Positions 45,431-55,206 of a stretch of DNA of 64,000 nt are shown in pieces. This stretch comes from Cyclobacteriaceae bacterium (GTDB lineage Bacteria > Bacteroidota > Bacteroidia > Cytophagales > Cyclobacteriaceae), in the NCBI GenBank assembly GCA_028285685.1, contig JANQOR010000010.1:62001-126000 (forward strand), read 5' to 3'. The translations under genes were made by a program, and so were the position numbers. Every line of letters starts with the position of its first letter. The first letter of the stretch is position 1. Below the pieces are notes generated by a model. The model had not been told where the DNA came from. It did not search any database and saw only the letters and a list, made by a program, of their open reading frames with translations.

Positions 45431-46594
45431 CTATCCCTCATACGAAATTCGAAAAATGGTGCCGGCTAAGTCGTCCGATACAAGCATAGAACCATCTGGC
45501 GCTATGACGATATCCACAGGTCTGGCCCACGCTCGATTTGTTTCAGTATTCAAAAATCCTGTAGCAAAATCTTCGTAGCTCTTTCCTACTCCGTTCTCTT
45601 CCTCCACTAAGGTTATCTTATGTCCAGTGTGACCAACCTCCTGATCACGATTCCAAGAGCCATGTTCGGCAATAAATATCTTGTTCTTGTAGCTTGTTGG
45701 AAATGCATCCGCTGTGTAAAATTTTAGACCTAAAGGGGCAACGTGAGGTCCCAAATTTTGCGCAGGCACCACGAAATCCTCGCAAGGATACTTGTCGCCA
45801 AATTCCGGATCTTTGATATCGCCACCGTGACAGTATGGATAGCCAAAATGTTGTCCTCTTTCAGAAACGCGATTAAGCTCACAGGGTGGGCTATCATTCC
45901 CCAGGTAGTCTCGACCATTGTCGGTAAACCACATTTCCCCACTGTCAGGGTGCCATGTAAATCCAACCGTATTTCTCACTCCGCTAGCGAAAACCTCCCT
46001 ATCCGATCCATCAGGATTCATGCGGGTGATGGAAGCATATATTTCATTTTTGCTTTCACAAATGTTGCAAGGTGCACCAACTGGAACGTACAATTTTCCA
46101 TCAGGCCCAAACGCAATGTACTTCCATCCATGGTGACGATCTTTAGGATAATCATCATAGATCTTCACGGCTTTAGGAGGGTCGCTCAAGTTGCTTTCGA
46201 TATTGTCAAACCTCCACAATTTACCCACCTCAGCAACATACAAGGACCCATCTCGGAAGGCAACGCCATTTGGCATTCGAAGACCACTTGCAATCACGTG
46301 TTTTTCGTCAGCTTTCCAATCTCCATCGGTATCTCTCACGGCGTAGACCTTGCCTCCACTCCTATTACCTACGAACAAGGTTCCGTCGGGCGTTAACGCC
46401 ATAGATCTCGCGTTGTTTACACGTGCGAATACATCCACTTTGAATCCTGCTGGGAGGTTGAGCGCGTCCAGCTGAATTCCTTCCATGGAGTTCAGATCTG
46501 GTTCGTTGGCATCAACTTCCGTAGGTGAATCCGGCGATTTAGAAGAGCAGGAAAAAAGAAAAAGTAGGATGAGAATTTGGACCGCTTTGTTCAT
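45431..46594 (-). CDS. PQQ-type sugar (sorbosone) dehydrogenase lipoprotein
   Basis: This 387-residue beta-propeller protein has a lipobox (LFLFSCSS) and the features of the soluble glucose/sorbosone dehydrogenase family: VDVFARVNNARSMALTPDGTLFVGNR, HHGWKYIAFGPDGKLYVPVGAPC, WHPDSGEMWFTDNGRD and IAEHGSWNR. Two Cys pairs suggest disulphides. It likely oxidises a sugar or aldose in the periplasm with PQQ; some family members are only structural. It is divergent from the ABC-F gene. Confidence 0.87.
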   Translation of the reverse strand: MNKAVQILILLFLFSCSSKSPDSPTEVDANEPDLNSMEGIQLDALNLPAGFKVDVFARVNNARSMALTPDGTLFVGNRSGGKVYAVRDTDGDWKADEKHVIASGLRMPNGVAFRDGSLYVAEVGKLWRFDNIESNLSDPPKAVKIYDDYPKDRHHGWKYIAFGPDGKLYVPVGAPCNICESKNEIYASITRMNPDGSDREVFASGVRNTVGFTWHPDSGEMWFTDNGRDYLGNDSPPCELNRVSERGQHFGYPYCHGGDIKDPEFGDKYPCEDFVVPAQNLGPHVAPLGLKFYTADAFPTSYKNKIFIAEHGSWNRDQEVGHTGHKITLVEEENGVGKSYEDFATGFLNTETNRAWARPVDIVIAPDGSMLVSDDLAGTIFRISYEG

Positions 46595-46671
46595 GACTTA
46601 AAATTTGAACTCTCAATTTAGAATTAACTCTCCAACAATTCAAGAATACTGCGTAACTAGGTAACGCAGGT

Positions 46672-46679
46672 TACTTTTG
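46672..46679 (+). promoter_or_regulatory. -7 element for the ABC-F gene, leaderless layout
   Basis: TACTTTTG is an exact TAnnTTTG match. Only four bases (CGGC) separate it from the ATG at 46684. Three GTAAC/GTTAC words (46653, 46661 and 46670) crowd the region just upstream. Confidence 0.5.
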
Positions 46680-46683
46680 CGGC

Positions 46684-48558
46684 ATGATTGACATCACAAA
46701 TCTTTCATTCTACCTTGGAGATCGAGCACTTTATGACGAAGCCTCCCTGTTTATTGGACCGAAAGACAAAATAGGTTTAATAGGCTTAAATGGAACAGGG
46801 AAATCCACACTCTTGAAAATGATGATCGGCGAAGCTCAGCCCACCGCAGGAAAAATATCGAAGAGTAAAGAGACCACCATTGGATTTTTAAACCAGGATC
46901 TTCTGTCTTTTCAAACCGAGGAGTCTATCCTCACTGTAGCAATGAAAGCATTTGCATCAACATTGGACCTTCAGAAAAAGATTGACGAGGTGATCAAACA
47001 GATGGAGGAAAATTACAGCGACGATCTGGTTGATAAGTTGACCAAGTTGCAGGAAAGATTTGAGGCAGAGGAGGGCTATGTTTTGCAATCGAGAGCTGAA
47101 GAAATTTTGGAAGGTATCGGCTTCAAGACTGCAGACCTTCAACGACCGCTGAGTGAATTCTCTGGTGGGTGGAGAATGCGGGTAATGTTGGCTAAACTTC
47201 TCCTTGAAAAGCCAGATCTACTCATGCTGGATGAGCCCACCAACCACCTTGACCTTCCATCGATCCAGTGGATTGAAAGTTATCTTCAGTCATATGAAGG
47301 GGCGTATATCATTGTTTCTCACGATAGGGAATTTTTAAATCGATCTGTGAATAAGATCGTGGAAGTTTCACTCCAAAAACTGAATGTCTATCCTGGTAAC
47401 TATGATTTTTACGAGGAGGAAAAGGCGTTAAGAAATGAACTTCAGCAAAATGCTTTTGAAAATCAACAACAGAAAATAAGGCAAGCGGAGCGTTTCATCG
47501 AGCGATTTAAGGCCAAGGCAACGAAAGCCAGACAGGCTCAATCGAAGATGAAAATGCTGGAAAAAATGGATCGAGTAGAACAGGTAGTAGATGAGAGCGC
47601 TCAAGTGAATTTTCGATTCAATTTTAAAACCAAATCAGGCCGCCATGTCAAGCGTCTTGTAGATATTTCAAAGTCTTACGACGATCTAGAAATCCTTACA
47701 AACTCCTCCATTGGAATTGAACGTGGAGATAAAATCGCACTTATAGGTGCTAATGGAAAGGGGAAATCCACAGCCTTACGAATAATAGCAGGTGCTGAGC
47801 CTCACTTGGGTAAAGTGGAAACAGGACATAATGTTATCAATTCCTTTTATGCTCAACACCAGTTGGAGGCCTTGGATATAAAGAATGATCTGCTTGAAGA
47901 GCTGAAATTAGCTGGGACCGGAAAGACAGAGCAGGAACTTCGAAGTGTGCTAGGTTGCTTCCTTTTTTCAGACGATGAGGTTTTCAAAAAAATCAAAGTA
48001 CTCTCTGGGGGAGAAAAATCCAGGGTTGCGCTGGCCAAAACATTAATATCGGAGGCAAACTTTCTATTATTGGATGAGCCTACGAATCACCTGGACATGC
48101 TATCAGTAAGCATTTTAGTCCAGGCACTTCAACAATACGAAGGAACACTAATACTTGTATCCCATGATCGTCATTTCATTTCACAAGTAGCCAATAAGAT
48201 CTGGTGGATTGAAGGTAAGGAAATCAAGGAGTATCCCGGAACTTACGAGGAGTATTCATGGTGGAAGGATCAGAATGTGGTTGAAGAAAAGAAAGTGGAA
48301 ACGGCTAAGGCCAGGATCAAAAAAGAAAATGCTAAGCCGAGAAACAATCAAGAAGAACAGGCCAAGTTTAAACAAGTAAAACAGATCGAAGCGAGCATCG
48401 AAAAATGTGAGTCGGAAATAGCCACACTTGAAAATCAACTGGGTGATCCAAAAGTGTTTGAAAATCAGGATGATTATGAAAAGATCAACACCCAGTATGT
48501 TGAGAAAAAACAGGCACTTGAACAGCTAATGGAAAAATGGGAAGCATTAGCAGAGTAA
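46684..48558 (+). CDS. ABC-F family ATPase
   Basis: This 624-residue soluble protein has two ABC domains and no membrane segments: first Walker A GLNGTGKST (34-42) with signature FSGGWRMR and LLMLDEPTNHLD, second Walker A GANGKGKST (about 355-363) with LSGGEKSR and LLLDEPTNHLD. A basic linker with ERFKAKATKARQAQSKMKMLEKM lies between them and a coiled-coil tail at the C terminus. ABC-F proteins bind the ribosomal E site and ease stalled or antibiotic-blocked translation; the Uup/YdiF type fits best with the C-terminal coiled coil. It is a single gene. Confidence 0.92.
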   Translation: MIDITNLSFYLGDRALYDEASLFIGPKDKIGLIGLNGTGKSTLLKMMIGEAQPTAGKISKSKETTIGFLNQDLLSFQTEESILTVAMKAFASTLDLQKKIDEVIKQMEENYSDDLVDKLTKLQERFEAEEGYVLQSRAEEILEGIGFKTADLQRPLSEFSGGWRMRVMLAKLLLEKPDLLMLDEPTNHLDLPSIQWIESYLQSYEGAYIIVSHDREFLNRSVNKIVEVSLQKLNVYPGNYDFYEEEKALRNELQQNAFENQQQKIRQAERFIERFKAKATKARQAQSKMKMLEKMDRVEQVVDESAQVNFRFNFKTKSGRHVKRLVDISKSYDDLEILTNSSIGIERGDKIALIGANGKGKSTALRIIAGAEPHLGKVETGHNVINSFYAQHQLEALDIKNDLLEELKLAGTGKTEQELRSVLGCFLFSDDEVFKKIKVLSGGEKSRVALAKTLISEANFLLLDEPTNHLDMLSVSILVQALQQYEGTLILVSHDRHFISQVANKIWWIEGKEIKEYPGTYEEYSWWKDQNVVEEKKVETAKARIKKENAKPRNNQEEQAKFKQVKQIEASIEKCESEIATLENQLGDPKVFENQDDYEKINTQYVEKKQALEQLMEKWEALAE

Positions 48559-48708
48559 CAGTCCAGCAGGAACTGAAAAATGAGATACTGGCCACTTATC
48601 ACAAGAATTCTTTCAAGACTGTATTCAAATTTTTAAAATCCAGCTTCATGAAATAACATTGCCAGGCAGAATTCAACAGTTCTGTCACTTAACCCAAATA
48701 CGCTCCAA

Positions 48709-50376
48709 ATGAACGACATAGAAATTGCACAGTCCGTCGAACCAAAACACATCAATGTTATCGCTGAAAACCTGGGCCTAACCCCCGACGATATCGAGCA
48801 CTACGGAAAGTACAAAGCGAAACTTCCTCTTGAGTTTATCGATGAGAGCAAAATCAATGAAAACAACCTGATCCTGGTCACCGCTACCACTCCAACACCC
48901 GCCGGCGAAGGTAAAACCACCACTTCCGTGGCACTAAATGATGGATTGAACAAAATAGGGAAGCAGTCCATTGCTGTATTGAGAGAGCCCTCACTTGGTC
49001 CGGTATTTGGGATGAAAGGCGGTGCTACAGGTGGCGGTCACTCGCAGGTAATTCCAATGGAAGATATAAACCTGAACTTCACTGGTGATTTTTCTGCAAT
49101 CGAAAAAGCAAACAATCTGCTCTCAGCACTGATCGACAACAACATCCAAAGCAAGAACCATAACCTAAACATCGATCCAAGGACGGTGGCTTGGCGATGG
49201 TCAATGGATATGAATGATCGCTCCTTACGCCACATCGTCACTGGCCTGGGAGGGAAATCAAATGGATATGTAAGGGAATCGGGGTTTGATATCACGGCTG
49301 CATCCGAGGTAATGGCTATTTTATGCCTATCAAAGGACCTTCATGACCTTAAAGAACGCCTTGGAAACATCTACGTAGGTGACACCTTCGACAACAAGGC
49401 CATTTATGCACGTGACCTGAAAGCCCACGGGGCTATGACCGTACTGCTCAAGGATGCCATCAAACCAAACCTAGTCCAATCATTGGAAGGTAATCCAGCG
49501 ATCATACATGGGGGGCCCTTTGCAAACATTGCTCAGGGCACAAATTCATTGATTGCAACCAAAATGGGTCTTTCATTGAGTGATTATGTAGTAACAGAGG
49601 CTGGCTTTGGAGCTGATCTTGGAGCCGAAAAGTTCTTGAATATCAAGTGCAAGAATGGAAATCTGTCTCCAAAAGCTGTGGTGCTCGTAACAACCGTCAG
49701 AGCTTTGAAGTATCATGGTGGCAAGGCGAAAGACCAATTGAATCAGCCAGATCTTGAAGCGCTGAAAGAGGGCATGATAAATCTGGAAAGGCATATAGAC
49801 AACATTCAAAATTTTGGACTGCCGATGGTTGTCTCTGTAAACAGGTTCATCTCTGATACGGATGAAGAAGTGAATGAAGTACTTAACTACTGCAAAGGCA
49901 GAAACGTTACTGCTTGTGAATGCCATGGATGGGAAAAAGGTGGTGAGGGAGCATCTGAACTAGCTTCGCTTGTGGTTGAAGCGGCTAACGGCTGCACGGG
50001 CACCTTTAACCCTACGTATGACTGGGATATGAGTGTTCAGGAAAAAATTGAAGCTGTAAACAAAAAGGTATATGGCGGTGGAAGAGTGGAATTCGCTCCA
50101 AAGGCGAAACTCAATTTAAAGAGAATAAAACGACTTGGTCTCGAAAAGGTGCCTGTCTGCATCGCAAAAACACAAAGTTCTTTTTCAGACGATGCAACGC
50201 TAGTAGGAGGTCCTAATGGTTTTACCCTAACCGTTCGTGAAATCGAAATTGCGGCTGGCGCCGGTTTTGTGATCCCTATTACCGGAAAGATGCTCCGTAT
50301 GCCTGGTCTTCCCGAAATTCCGGCTGCTGAACAGATCGACATAGATGATGAAGGAAAAGTAACGGGACTTTCCTAA
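48709..50376 (+). CDS. fhs: Formate--tetrahydrofolate ligase
   Basis: This 555-residue enzyme makes 10-formyl-THF from formate, THF and ATP. The P-loop segment TPTPAGEGKTTT (residues 61-72), LREPSLGPVFGMKGGATGGGHSQVIPMEDINLNFTGD-type block and the C-terminal GFVIPITGKMLRMPGLPEIPAA are all family hallmarks. Length is normal. It feeds one-carbon units to purine and Met/Gly/Ser metabolism. It is a single gene, convergent with the CutA-like gene. Confidence 0.96.
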   Translation: MNDIEIAQSVEPKHINVIAENLGLTPDDIEHYGKYKAKLPLEFIDESKINENNLILVTATTPTPAGEGKTTTSVALNDGLNKIGKQSIAVLREPSLGPVFGMKGGATGGGHSQVIPMEDINLNFTGDFSAIEKANNLLSALIDNNIQSKNHNLNIDPRTVAWRWSMDMNDRSLRHIVTGLGGKSNGYVRESGFDITAASEVMAILCLSKDLHDLKERLGNIYVGDTFDNKAIYARDLKAHGAMTVLLKDAIKPNLVQSLEGNPAIIHGGPFANIAQGTNSLIATKMGLSLSDYVVTEAGFGADLGAEKFLNIKCKNGNLSPKAVVLVTTVRALKYHGGKAKDQLNQPDLEALKEGMINLERHIDNIQNFGLPMVVSVNRFISDTDEEVNEVLNYCKGRNVTACECHGWEKGGEGASELASLVVEAANGCTGTFNPTYDWDMSVQEKIEAVNKKVYGGGRVEFAPKAKLNLKRIKRLGLEKVPVCIAKTQSSFSDDATLVGGPNGFTLTVREIEIAAGAGFVIPITGKMLRMPGLPEIPAAEQIDIDDEGKVTGLS

Positions 50377-50392
50377 ACAATCGAGGCGTTAA

Positions 50393-50707
50393 CTACACCT
50401 GCTTTGTCTGCTCCCTTAGCTCTGCTGACTGATCCCAATCCATATGGACGATCGGAACTGAGTAAAGAGTTGGCAGTCTAGCTCCATACTTTTCCTTCAG
50501 GATCTTGTCGATGGTGTCAAAAAGTAATGCCTTCGTTTTGCCCCGTATCAGAATCTGGTTCTCAGAGACAACTTTTCCGGCCAAATCTCTCGCTCTCTTA
50601 ACACCCTTGGTTACCAGAGCATCCACAACAAGTCGATCTTCAACCAGGAAGTCAGCTATTTCTTCTCCAAGCTGTTCATCGTTTGTTAATATATGAACAA
50701 GTATCAT
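50393..50707 (-). CDS. CutA1-like small protein
   Basis: This 104-residue protein resembles CutA1 in layout: a first strand (MILVHILTND), helix with ADFLVEDRLVVDALV, a strand ILIRGKTKALLFDTIDKILKEKYG and the ending LPTLYSVPIVHMDWDQSAEL, which matches the EVPEIIALPV...YLAWL block. Similarity is distant and the usual copper-related residues are not obvious. CutA1 forms trimers; its role in bacteria is debated. It lies 11 bases beyond the end of the tolC-like gene's end on the same strand, so it may be the last gene of the exporter operon. Confidence 0.5.
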   Translation of the reverse strand: MILVHILTNDEQLGEEIADFLVEDRLVVDALVTKGVKRARDLAGKVVSENQILIRGKTKALLFDTIDKILKEKYGARLPTLYSVPIVHMDWDQSAELREQTKQV

Positions 50708-50718
50708 AAGCCTACCGT

Positions 50719-52095
50719 TTAATTCTCTACAATATTGCTTAATATTCCACTAACCCACTGTAACCTACCTATTGATCGACCTAATTCGGCTTTCAGCTCA
50801 ATCAACTTAACTTCTGCTTCTAATTTCTTATTCTCCCGGCTATTGATGAGAAAAATGGAACTTTCTCCGTTGTCAAATTTAGTTTGTTCCCCATTCAACA
50901 TAAACGTGTAGTTTTCAACCATGGATTCCTGTTCAGCAATCATCTCTTGGAGCTGTTGAATCTTTACATATTCGGCCCTGATCTTGTTTTGAATTTCACG
51001 CCTTTTCTGACTCAACTTGAGATCACCCTCATTTCTCTTCAATTTCGTGGTCTTCAACTTGGCTCGCTCCTTTCTCAACAACAACGGATAGCTGAAATTC
51101 AGCCCTGCTTTATAGTTGTTACGAAAAAAAACATGATCCTCAGAAGGTGTTTGATCTGCCACCAGTACATTATACTCAAGATCCAGTCTCGGCTTCAACT
51201 GCTCTGCAGCTAGCCTTCTATCCAGATCAAGCACCGAGTTGTTCACAGCAAGTAATCGAATATCCGGGTGATTTGAGTTGGCAAACTCCAGAAAATGAGA
51301 GAGATCTCGTTGCAAGGAATGATTTTCCACCTTGGGAGTCAAGCCAACAGTATCTTCCTGGTCCCATAGAAAATTTTGAAGCAAAAGCTGACTTTTTCGA
51401 TAGTCGACTTCCGCTTTTCTCAAATTATTAGCCCATTGCTGTACCTGAATCAATGTTTCGACTGAATCAATTGCTGCGTTGTCTCCATTGATTACTGATT
51501 GTCGAATGCCATCGAAGCGCTGTTGCACAAGGGCTAGGTTATTCACCGTAAGTTCAAGCTTAAGAAATGACTCGTACCAGTACCAGTAGGCATGGTTAGC
51601 GTCAAGAAAAACATTATTCAAGACTCGTGTCGACTGTAGTTGCAGTTCCAGTTCGCTTAGCTTCGCCTTCTTAAGACCAATGTTCCGGTTGTTGGCCAGG
51701 AGACCCTGTCCAAGAGGCACAGAGATGCCAGCATAGTACAAGCCGTTGGTAGGTACATTGCGCTCGGGATTCAGAAAAATTCCACTATTTCGTTCCAATC
51801 CAGCTTTAAAGTCAACATTGAGCAAGGTGGGTACCTTGACATAGCTATTCCAAATATCAAAATAGTCCGTCCCTTTAAATTGCTTCGATTGATAGGTCGA
51901 CTCTAATTTTGGGTCAAAGGCTCCGCGTCCCTCCCTTAATGCCAATTCGCCGCGGGCATAGATCAGTTTTGCCTGCTGGACGATTGGGTTGCTAGTTCGT
52001 ACCCGCAAATAGTATTCGAGAAGGCTAAGTTCAGTAGCTTGCTGTGCAGCAACTGCAAAAGGTAGCAGGAATAGATAAATGAGAATCTTCCTCAT
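50719..52095 (-). CDS. TolC family outer-membrane channel of the tetR operon
   Basis: This 458-residue protein has a signal peptide (MRKILIYLFLLPFAVAAQ), long helices with internal duplication and the strand segments GLYYAGISVPLGQGLL and YKAGLNFSYPLLLRKERA. This is the TolC/OEP type. It overlaps the HlyD-like gene by 4 bases, so the channel is translated together with its adaptor. It is a distant relative of the TolC-like protein at 4098. Confidence 0.86.
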   Translation of the reverse strand: MRKILIYLFLLPFAVAAQQATELSLLEYYLRVRTSNPIVQQAKLIYARGELALREGRGAFDPKLESTYQSKQFKGTDYFDIWNSYVKVPTLLNVDFKAGLERNSGIFLNPERNVPTNGLYYAGISVPLGQGLLANNRNIGLKKAKLSELELQLQSTRVLNNVFLDANHAYWYWYESFLKLELTVNNLALVQQRFDGIRQSVINGDNAAIDSVETLIQVQQWANNLRKAEVDYRKSQLLLQNFLWDQEDTVGLTPKVENHSLQRDLSHFLEFANSNHPDIRLLAVNNSVLDLDRRLAAEQLKPRLDLEYNVLVADQTPSEDHVFFRNNYKAGLNFSYPLLLRKERAKLKTTKLKRNEGDLKLSQKRREIQNKIRAEYVKIQQLQEMIAEQESMVENYTFMLNGEQTKFDNGESSIFLINSRENKKLEAEVKLIELKAELGRSIGRLQWVSGILSNIVEN

Positions 52096-53450
52096 AACGA
52101 GCCCTTGGCATATGTTTCAGCCTTATCATTCTGAACGTAGAAGTCGGGGGGAAATCCATTTAGATTTCGCCAAAGTTCATACCACACCGGTACGTTTTTA
52201 AGTAACGCTATGCCATATGCCCCTGAGCCCAGTCTCAGCAGCTCTGGCCATGCTTCAGATTCCGGATCCGGAGCAACCAGGACGCGAAATTTCCCATTTG
52301 GACTTGCAGCCTTGTCGAAGGCAACCACTCGTCCTGTATATGTCCCGAAGGACAAATTCGGCCAACCACTGAAAACCAATGCCGGCCAACCATCAAACTG
52401 TAGCTGGACACGATTTCCTTCACGAATAAGTGGTAAATCAATCGGCCGAACATACACCTCAACTGCCAAATCATAATTGGAGGGGATGAAGCTGAAGATA
52501 GCCTCGCCCTCCTTAACGGTTTCCCCAATTCCAGTCGTCAACGCCCTGGTAACATACCCATCTTGCGGTGCAGTGATGAAATAAAACCCTGCCCGTCGCG
52601 CATAGTTGGCTTGCTGTATAGACAATTTATTATACTCAGCCTCAGATTCCAGTGCACTTGACAATGCCGACATTCGCTCAGATCGTGCTTTCGCAATCTT
52701 TTCCTTAAAGTCATTTTGAACTGTATTCAAGGTCAACTTCGAATTGATGTATTCATTTTTACTAGCTAGCCATTTGTTTTCAGCGGCAATGTTCTTATTG
52801 ATACTTTCTTGAAGTTTTTGCTTTCGTTGTTCAAGTTGAGTCAGAGACTTAAGTCCTTGATCGTACAACAGCTGTTGGCGGTCAAATTGTTTTTGTGCTA
52901 TGTCTAAGTTGATACCGCTTGTCTGATAGTCAATGCTGTCTGAAGTAACCTTTAGTTCTGACTGACGCAAGTAGTTTCTTGCCTGTTCGATTTTCAAAAG
53001 GCTATTGACCCGCAAGGCTTCGATCTGTTCTTGCAATGCCTGTGCTTTATCCTGATAGGCCCTGACGGAAGCCTCCTTGGCACCAGCCTGGTTAGTGGCC
53101 CGTTGAATAAGTTGAGGATCCAAATATTCTGATTTCATTTCAGAAATAAACACGATCGTATCTCCTGCATCAACCAATTGACCTTCCCTAACAAACCAGT
53201 TTTCCACCCTACCTGATATCACGGAGTGTATATCCTGCTCACGGTTTTCTGGTCTGAGTGTGGTTAGTGTTCCACGTGCTCGAATGTTCTGTGTCCAGGG
53301 AAGAAATAGCATCACCAGGCCAAGCACAAAGAGTCCAGTCATCAGATTGATGAGCTTCTTTGTTGCCTTTGACTTAGTCACTTCCTGGTACGAGGACTGG
53401 TCCTTAAGTATCTCGTCTCGATCTATGGGATTGTTTGAGATGTTTAACAT
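52092..53450 (-). CDS. HlyD family adaptor of the tetR operon
   Basis: This 452-residue protein has one membrane segment (about 35-55), a lipoyl half-motif (VISGRVENWFVREGQLVDAGDTIVFI), a very long coiled coil (about 120-280), the second lipoyl half (ITAPQDGYVTRALTTGIGETVKEGEAIF) and a beta-barrel. This matches adaptors of type I secretion and related ABC exporters. It starts 4 bases after the ABC gene stop and overlaps the TolC gene. Confidence 0.87.
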   Translation of the reverse strand: MLNISNNPIDRDEILKDQSSYQEVTKSKATKKLINLMTGLFVLGLVMLFLPWTQNIRARGTLTTLRPENREQDIHSVISGRVENWFVREGQLVDAGDTIVFISEMKSEYLDPQLIQRATNQAGAKEASVRAYQDKAQALQEQIEALRVNSLLKIEQARNYLRQSELKVTSDSIDYQTSGINLDIAQKQFDRQQLLYDQGLKSLTQLEQRKQKLQESINKNIAAENKWLASKNEYINSKLTLNTVQNDFKEKIAKARSERMSALSSALESEAEYNKLSIQQANYARRAGFYFITAPQDGYVTRALTTGIGETVKEGEAIFSFIPSNYDLAVEVYVRPIDLPLIREGNRVQLQFDGWPALVFSGWPNLSFGTYTGRVVAFDKAASPNGKFRVLVAPDPESEAWPELLRLGSGAYGIALLKNVPVWYELWRNLNGFPPDFYVQNDKAETYAKGSL

Positions 53451-53454
53451 CTTT

Positions 53455-55191
53455 TCAGGATTTTAATTTTTTATCTGACTTTGAAATGTCCATAATTTTG
53501 CCATCTTCTACGGTTACAATCTTATCACTTGAATTCACCAAAAGTGGATCGTTAGTCACTGCCAACATCGTCCATTCGTTTTTGGGATCCGTTAGAATTT
53601 GACTTATTGCCTTCCTATCCTCGTAGTCCAATCCCTGCAGGGTGTTATCAATCACAATTAGTTTTGGTTTCTCCGCAAAAGTCCTTGCAAGAATGATCTT
53701 TTGCCGGATACTTGCCGAAAGCCCTTGTCCTTCTGGACTGATTACCGTATTGAGTCCTTTGGGTAAATGTTTAAAGAAGTCACTCAAGCCTACTTGCTCA
53801 ATTGCCCAAAGCATGTCTTCAATCTGAATTTCAGGTTTGCCTACCGAGATGTTCTCACCCAAGGTGCCGTAAAACAAATCTTGCAATCCTAGGTTGTCTC
53901 CGATAACGGATCGAAAGCTCATGATATTTATATCACCAAGTGGGATTCCGTTAAAGAGAATCGAACCCTCATAGTCGTTGTAAAGACCAGCAACCAGGGA
54001 GACAAGGGTGGATTTACCTGATTGATTAATCCCTGTTATGCATATCTTTTCACCAGCCTTAATTTTCAGGTCAACGTTGTCTACCGCAGCAGTTTTAGCC
54101 CCTGGATATCTATAAGTAAGTCCACTAAGTTCCACTGATATACCCATACCCTTACTGATTTCTTCAAGATCAATCCCTTCTTCACCCTCCATGTCAATAT
54201 CAGTTACCTGACCAAGCTTTTCTAAACCAGTCAGAACATCGTACACTGTCTCCATACTCAAAATCAACTTTTCAGCAGAATTCAAGACAAGTAGAATGAT
54301 AATTTCAGATGCGACGAATTGTCCCAGGTTGATCTCCTGATTGATTACTAGAACACTTCCCAGAATTAGTAAGCCACCGGTAATCACCGTTTTGAAGCCT
54401 ACAATGCTGGAAAATTGGAACATCAGCACGCTGAAATGCTGTTTACGAAACTTGAGATAGTGCCCCACGTACTCATTCATTTTTCTAATCGGAAGATTTG
54501 TTTCACCAGCGAGCTTGAAGGTCCCCATCACCCTGGCAAGTTCCTCCAACCAATGCGCAACCTCATATTTGTATTTAGATTCTAGCAAGCTTGACTTGAG
54601 TCCCCTTGGCCCGGTAACAATGAAGATTAGGGTAATGAGTCCGATCAGGATGAAACCGAAAAAAACGAAAAAGGGATGGTACAGCGATAAAAGAATGATC
54701 CCAAACAGAATCTGCAGCGATGAGCTGGAAAAATCAATCAGTATCTTAGGGAGGCCTTTTTGAACATTCAGCGTGTCAAAAAAACGATTCATCAATTCTG
54801 GTGGGTAGAAACCTGCTACCGACTCCATCTTAAATCTTGGAATCCGATAGGCAAACTCAAACGAAGCCCTAGTAAAAATTCGACGCTGCAACAATTCCGT
54901 CAGCGACAATTGCAACACCTGAATGATCCCCGAAGCAGCTACCCCAACGACCACAACGAAAATTAGTATGCCCCAGGCCGCTGAAAACTCTGCTGTCAGA
55001 ACAAATCCAACGATTGCCTGAATTCCAAGTGGTAGGGATAAGTTGATGAGTCCGTGGAAGACCGCATAAGCGTAAATAATAAATATCTCCCGTCTGTCCA
55101 GAGCAAGCATCCGAAAGAATCTCCGAATCGGTGTAAGCTTGAGGTCTTTTCTGATATCTATGCTTTCAATATTGATAGTATTACTATTCAT
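53455..55191 (-). CDS. Type I ABC exporter with degenerate nucleotide-binding domain
   Basis: This 578-residue half-transporter has six membrane segments (about 40-310) and one nucleotide-binding domain (about 345-565). There is no C39 peptidase domain. Walker A is intact (GINQSGKST, 387-395). Other motifs are changed: the signature LSGGQ is LSASI (491-495), the catalytic Glu after Walker B Asp515 is Asn516 (VIDN), the switch His is Asn547 (VTND), and the Q-loop position is G435 in a gapless alignment. The ATPase may be slow or inactive unless paired with another subunit. It lies 15 bases after tetR and an operator-like palindrome covers codons 2-6. Confidence 0.88.
   Translation of the reverse strand: MNSNTINIESIDIRKDLKLTPIRRFFRMLALDRREIFIIYAYAVFHGLINLSLPLGIQAIVGFVLTAEFSAAWGILIFVVVVGVAASGIIQVLQLSLTELLQRRIFTRASFEFAYRIPRFKMESVAGFYPPELMNRFFDTLNVQKGLPKILIDFSSSSLQILFGIILLSLYHPFFVFFGFILIGLITLIFIVTGPRGLKSSLLESKYKYEVAHWLEELARVMGTFKLAGETNLPIRKMNEYVGHYLKFRKQHFSVLMFQFSSIVGFKTVITGGLLILGSVLVINQEINLGQFVASEIIILLVLNSAEKLILSMETVYDVLTGLEKLGQVTDIDMEGEEGIDLEEISKGMGISVELSGLTYRYPGAKTAAVDNVDLKIKAGEKICITGINQSGKSTLVSLVAGLYNDYEGSILFNGIPLGDINIMSFRSVIGDNLGLQDLFYGTLGENISVGKPEIQIEDMLWAIEQVGLSDFFKHLPKGLNTVISPEGQGLSASIRQKIILARTFAEKPKLIVIDNTLQGLDYEDRKAISQILTDPKNEWTMLAVTNDPLLVNSSDKIVTVEDGKIMDISKSDKKLKS
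55175..55187. promoter_or_regulatory. 13-bp palindrome, probable TetR operator site 2
   Basis: ATAGTA-T-TACTAT lies over codons 2-6 of the ABC transporter gene. The complementary strand reads ATAGTAATACTAT, identical to the core of the palindrome upstream of tetR (55919-55931). Confidence 0.6.
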
Positions 55192-55206
55192 CTAGGGTAA
55201 AAAATT

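Noticed and set aside
45743-46396. 217-codon plus-strand open frame
   Set aside because: It lies wholly antisense to the sugar dehydrogenase gene, shows no domain or signal and has no promoter.
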